Part shown: positions 6,539-7,803 of the stretch, piece by piece | Layout: each line of letters begins with the position of its first letter | Numbering within the stretch: position 1 is the first letter of the stretch | From: Lachnospiraceae bacterium UBA7480 | GTDB lineage: Bacteria; Bacillota; Clostridia; Lachnospirales; Lachnospiraceae | Length of the DNA: 7,803 nucleotides | NCBI GenBank assembly: GCA_002479655.1 | Contig: DLOQ01000135.1 | Location: forward strand, 1,691-9,493 | Reading direction: 5' to 3' | The notes under the pieces: generated by a model | Seen by the model: only the letters and a program-made list of their open reading frames with translations | What the model was told of the DNA's origin: nothing | Databases searched by the model: none | Position numbers and translations under genes: made by a program

Positions 6539-6544
6539 CCTCTC
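6539..6544 (-). promoter_or_regulatory. Ribosome site fixing the phoR start
   Basis: GAGAGG on the minus strand lies 6 bases before the ATG at 6532. It sits directly after a small hairpin (6545-6561), so folding of that hairpin could affect its use. Confidence 0.7.
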
Positions 6545-6582
6545 TGCGTGCCCTGCACGCATTCTAATCAATAGAAGAATGC
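6545..6582 (-). promoter_or_regulatory. phoR leader with two overlapping hairpins
   Basis: Hairpin A pairs GCATTCT (6582-6576) with AGAATGC (6565-6559) around a 10-base loop. Hairpin B pairs TGCGTGC (6561-6555) with GCACGCA (6551-6545) around a 3-base loop and touches the ribosome site. A and B share bases 6559-6561, so they cannot both form completely. No T run follows either. This could be a simple switch or only a stabilising structure between phoP and phoR. Confidence 0.45.
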
Positions 6583-6590
6583 CTGTTCTT
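6573..6590 (-). repeat. Pho leader repeat, copy before phoR
   Basis: The minus-strand 18-mer AAGAACAGGCATTCTTCT begins within the phoP stop codon and ends 40 bases before the phoR start. It matches the copy at 7296-7313 at 16 of 18 positions, and both differences are transitions. Confidence 0.7.
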
Positions 6591-7276
6591 TACACACTAA
6601 TCTCTAATCTGTAACCAACACCCCGCACTGTTTCAATCATTTTTCCATAAGCGCCCAATTTGCCACGCAGTGTACGGATATGCATATCAACCGTTCTTGT
6701 TTCACTGACATAATCAGAACCCCATACATCATTAAAAAGCTGATCTCTGGTAAATACAATGCCCGGATGCGATAAAAACAACCGCAGAAGTTCAAACTCT
6801 TTTAAAGTAAGTTGTATCCTTTCGTTATTAAGCGTAACCGTATGCTCATCTAAATTGACAACAAGACCGCCTGCTTTCAAAAGATGTTCCGCCTCCGTGG
6901 GATTGCATCTGCGAAGCACCGCTTTCACACGGGAAACCATTTCCATCATTCCAAAAGGCTTTACCAGATAATCGTCCGCACCCAGATCAAGGCTCTGGAT
7001 CTTATCGTACTCCATACCCTTTGCCGTTGCCATGATAATGGGAATCCTGCAGGTGTCAGGATTATCCTTCAAAGATTTCAACAGTTCTACACCATCTTCT
7101 CCGGGCAGCATAATATCCAATATGATCAGATCCGGTTTATCCCCTCTTAAAGCCTCCCTAAAAGCCGCTGCGTCCTGAAACCCTTCCGCTTCAAAATCAG
7201 TGGAATTAAGCGTATACACCTCAATATCCCGGATACTTTCATCGTCCTCTACGCACCATACAATCTTATTTTTCAA
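6590..7276 (-). CDS. phoP: PhoP/PhoB-type OmpR-family response regulator
   Basis: This 228-residue DNA-binding regulator takes phosphate from the adjacent PhoR kinase. The receiver domain (about 2-120) has acidic residues E10-D11-D12, phospho-acceptor D54 in LIILDIMLPGEDG, switch T84 in IIMATAKG and K106 in YLVKPF. A winged-helix domain (about 130-226) of OmpR type follows: LTLKEFELLRLFLSHPG, FTRDQLFNDVWG, and the recognition helix region RTVDMHIRTLRGKLG ending ETVRGVGYRLE. I place the start at the TTG at 7276 (KNKIVWCVEDD) because AGGAGGG lies 6 bases upstream; the in-frame ATG at 7318 lies inside a hairpin and has no ribosome site. It follows phoU by 89 bases, and that gap has two inverted repeats. 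Its targets are expected to be phosphate-starvation genes, including its own cluster; no clear Pho box is seen in the window. Confidence 0.93.
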   Translation of the reverse strand: MKNKIVWCVEDDESIRDIEVYTLNSTDFEAEGFQDAAAFREALRGDKPDLIILDIMLPGEDGVELLKSLKDNPDTCRIPIIMATAKGMEYDKIQSLDLGADDYLVKPFGMMEMVSRVKAVLRRCNPTEAEHLLKAGGLVVNLDEHTVTLNNERIQLTLKEFELLRLFLSHPGIVFTRDQLFNDVWGSDYVSETRTVDMHIRTLRGKLGAYGKMIETVRGVGYRLEISV

Positions 7277-7282
7277 CCTAAA

Positions 7283-7289
7283 CCCTCCT
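7283..7289 (-). promoter_or_regulatory. Ribosome site fixing a TTG start for phoP
   Basis: AGGAGGG on the minus strand lies 6 bases before TTG at 7276. It is the strongest ribosome site in the pho region and decides the shorter start over the ATG at 7318. Confidence 0.8.
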
Positions 7290-7295
7290 ATTATC

Positions 7296-7313
7296 AGAAG
7301 AATGCCCGTCCTT
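7296..7313 (-). repeat. Pho leader repeat, copy before phoP
   Basis: The minus-strand 18-mer AAGGACGGGCATTCTTCT ends 19 bases before the TTG start of phoP. It matches the phoR leader copy (6573-6590) at 16 of 18 positions. Its last part forms one arm of the hairpin at 7297-7323. Confidence 0.7.
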
Positions 7314-7323
7314 GGCATTCTTC
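7297..7323 (-). promoter_or_regulatory. Perfect 10-bp hairpin in the phoP leader
   Basis: GAAGAATGCC (7323-7314) pairs with GGCATTCTTC (7306-7297) around a 7-base loop on the minus strand. TGATAATAGG follows, so there is no T run and it is not a standard terminator. It ends 7 bases before the phoP ribosome site and could act in mRNA processing or stability between phoU and phoP. Confidence 0.65.
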
Positions 7324-7338
7324 CGCGTATAACTTAGA

Positions 7339-7373
7339 ACTTCTTAGCGGGCGTACTTTGACCGCTTAGAAGT
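7339..7373 (-). repeat. Inverted repeat across the phoU stop codon
   Basis: ACTTCTTAGCGG (7339-7350) and CCGCTTAGAAGT (7362-7373) pair over 12 positions with one T-T mismatch and an 11-base loop. The repeat includes the phoU stop (7366-7368). On the minus strand TCTAAGTTATA follows, too poor in T for a confident terminator call. It may be a weak attenuator or an mRNA 3'-end barrier. Confidence 0.55.
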
Positions 7374-7803
7374 CCTTTACACGCTGTCCGGTTACGGAAA
7401 AAACCACCCACTCCGCAATATTTACCGCATGATCCCCAATACGCTCAAAATATTTGGCAATCATCAGTAAATCCAGCGCATAACCTCCGTCTGTCGGTTT
7501 TTCCGCAATCAGCTTAATTAATGATGACTTGACCTGTAAAAATAAATCATCCACCACATCATCACGGTCAATTGCTGCACCGGCCAATATAACATCCTGC
7601 TTTACATAGGCATCAATGCTCTCTGTAACCATTTGGCTTGCCGCATCCGCCATAAATCGGATCTGTTCACACTCCTCGCCGGTCCTTCCGTCAAGAAATG
7701 TAATGATCTCCGCAATATCTGCCGCCTGCGTTCCGATACGCTCCATATCGGTAATCATTTTAAGGGCTGCGGAAATCTGCCGCAGATCCCTTGCCACCGG
7801 CTT
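7366..7803 (-). CDS. phoU: PhoU phosphate-signalling protein (5' end outside window)
   Basis: The 145 residues present are the C-terminal two-thirds of PhoU, which is usually about 215-220 aa. The frame is open to the window edge (K-P-V-A-R-D-L-R), so the GTG at 7797 is internal and not the start. The protein is all-helical. It shows the two repeated metal-binding helices typical of PhoU: MITDMERIGTQAADIAE near the start of the visible part and MIAKYFERIGDHAVNIAEW near the end. PhoU sits in the cytoplasm at the membrane, linking the PstSCAB phosphate transporter to PhoR and keeping the Pho response off when phosphate is plentiful. Gene order and strand fit an operon continuing into phoP and phoR. 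pst genes probably lie to the right, outside the window. Confidence 0.93.
   Translation of the reverse strand, partial: KPVARDLRQISAALKMITDMERIGTQAADIAEIITFLDGRTGEECEQIRFMADAASQMVTESIDAYVKQDVILAGAAIDRDDVVDDLFLQVKSSLIKLIAEKPTDGGYALDLLMIAKYFERIGDHAVNIAEWVVFSVTGQRVKDF

Noticed and set aside
6533..6571. Longer phoR starting at TTG 6571
   Set aside because: No ribosome site precedes it, the added 13 residues include no conserved sequence, and the region encodes the leader hairpins; ATG 6532 has GAGAGG at good spacing.
7277..7318. Longer phoP starting at ATG 7318
   Set aside because: It lies in the loop-proximal arm of a hairpin without a ribosome site; TTG 7276 has AGGAGGG and gives the normal receiver-domain start.

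Overview
The window looks like chromosomal DNA from a Gram-positive, Clostridia-type bacterium, most likely a Lachnospiraceae-like gut Firmicute. This is an inference from strong AGGAGG-type ribosome sites, use of TTG and GTG starts, a YbiT-type ABC-F protein of the Firmicute kind, a PhoU-PhoP-PhoR gene order, and a DUF6483-like protein. No rRNA, tRNA, CRISPR array, insertion sequence or phage gene is visible.

Layout: (1) Positions 1-1408 (+) hold the 3' part of an ABC-F ATPase gene, closed by a hairpin terminator. (2) Positions 1460-3109 (+) encode a two-domain protein that joins an N-terminal TrpH/RNase AM-type PHP phosphoesterase to a C-terminal Cof-type HAD phosphatase. (3) From 3110 to about 4870 the base composition drops clearly (about 32% GC in a sampled line, against about 55% in the PHP-HAD gene). 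All genes here are on the minus strand: a UPF0175 antitoxin with a DUF3368/PIN toxin, preceded by a consensus-like promoter, and a two-gene unit of a small membrane protein and a DUF6483-like protein with its own promoter. This block looks like an accessory insertion. (4) Positions 4877-7803 (minus) hold phoR, phoP and the 3' part of phoU, transcribed phoU to phoP to phoR. This is a phosphate-sensing cassette whose pst transporter genes probably lie beyond the right edge.

How the genes work together: PhoU links the Pst transporter state to the PhoR kinase, which phosphorylates the PhoP regulator. The leaders of phoP and phoR share an 18-base repeat (16 of 18 identical) that sits in hairpins, suggesting shared post-transcriptional control. 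The toxin-antitoxin pair is a self-contained module, but the toxin reading frame is broken by one extra base in a CCCCCTTT run. The true N-terminus (V-I-V-N-T-T-P) is encoded one frame away from the rest of the protein. The small membrane protein/DUF6483 pair is linked by a perfect 10-bp hairpin that hides the second gene's ribosome site right after the first gene's stop, an arrangement expected for translational coupling.

The most notable points are the toxin frameshift, the ribosome-site hairpin, the shared pho leader repeat, the PHP-HAD fusion and the uncharacterised membrane protein/DUF6483 pair. I see no clearly new multi-gene system; the last pair is the best candidate for undescribed biology.
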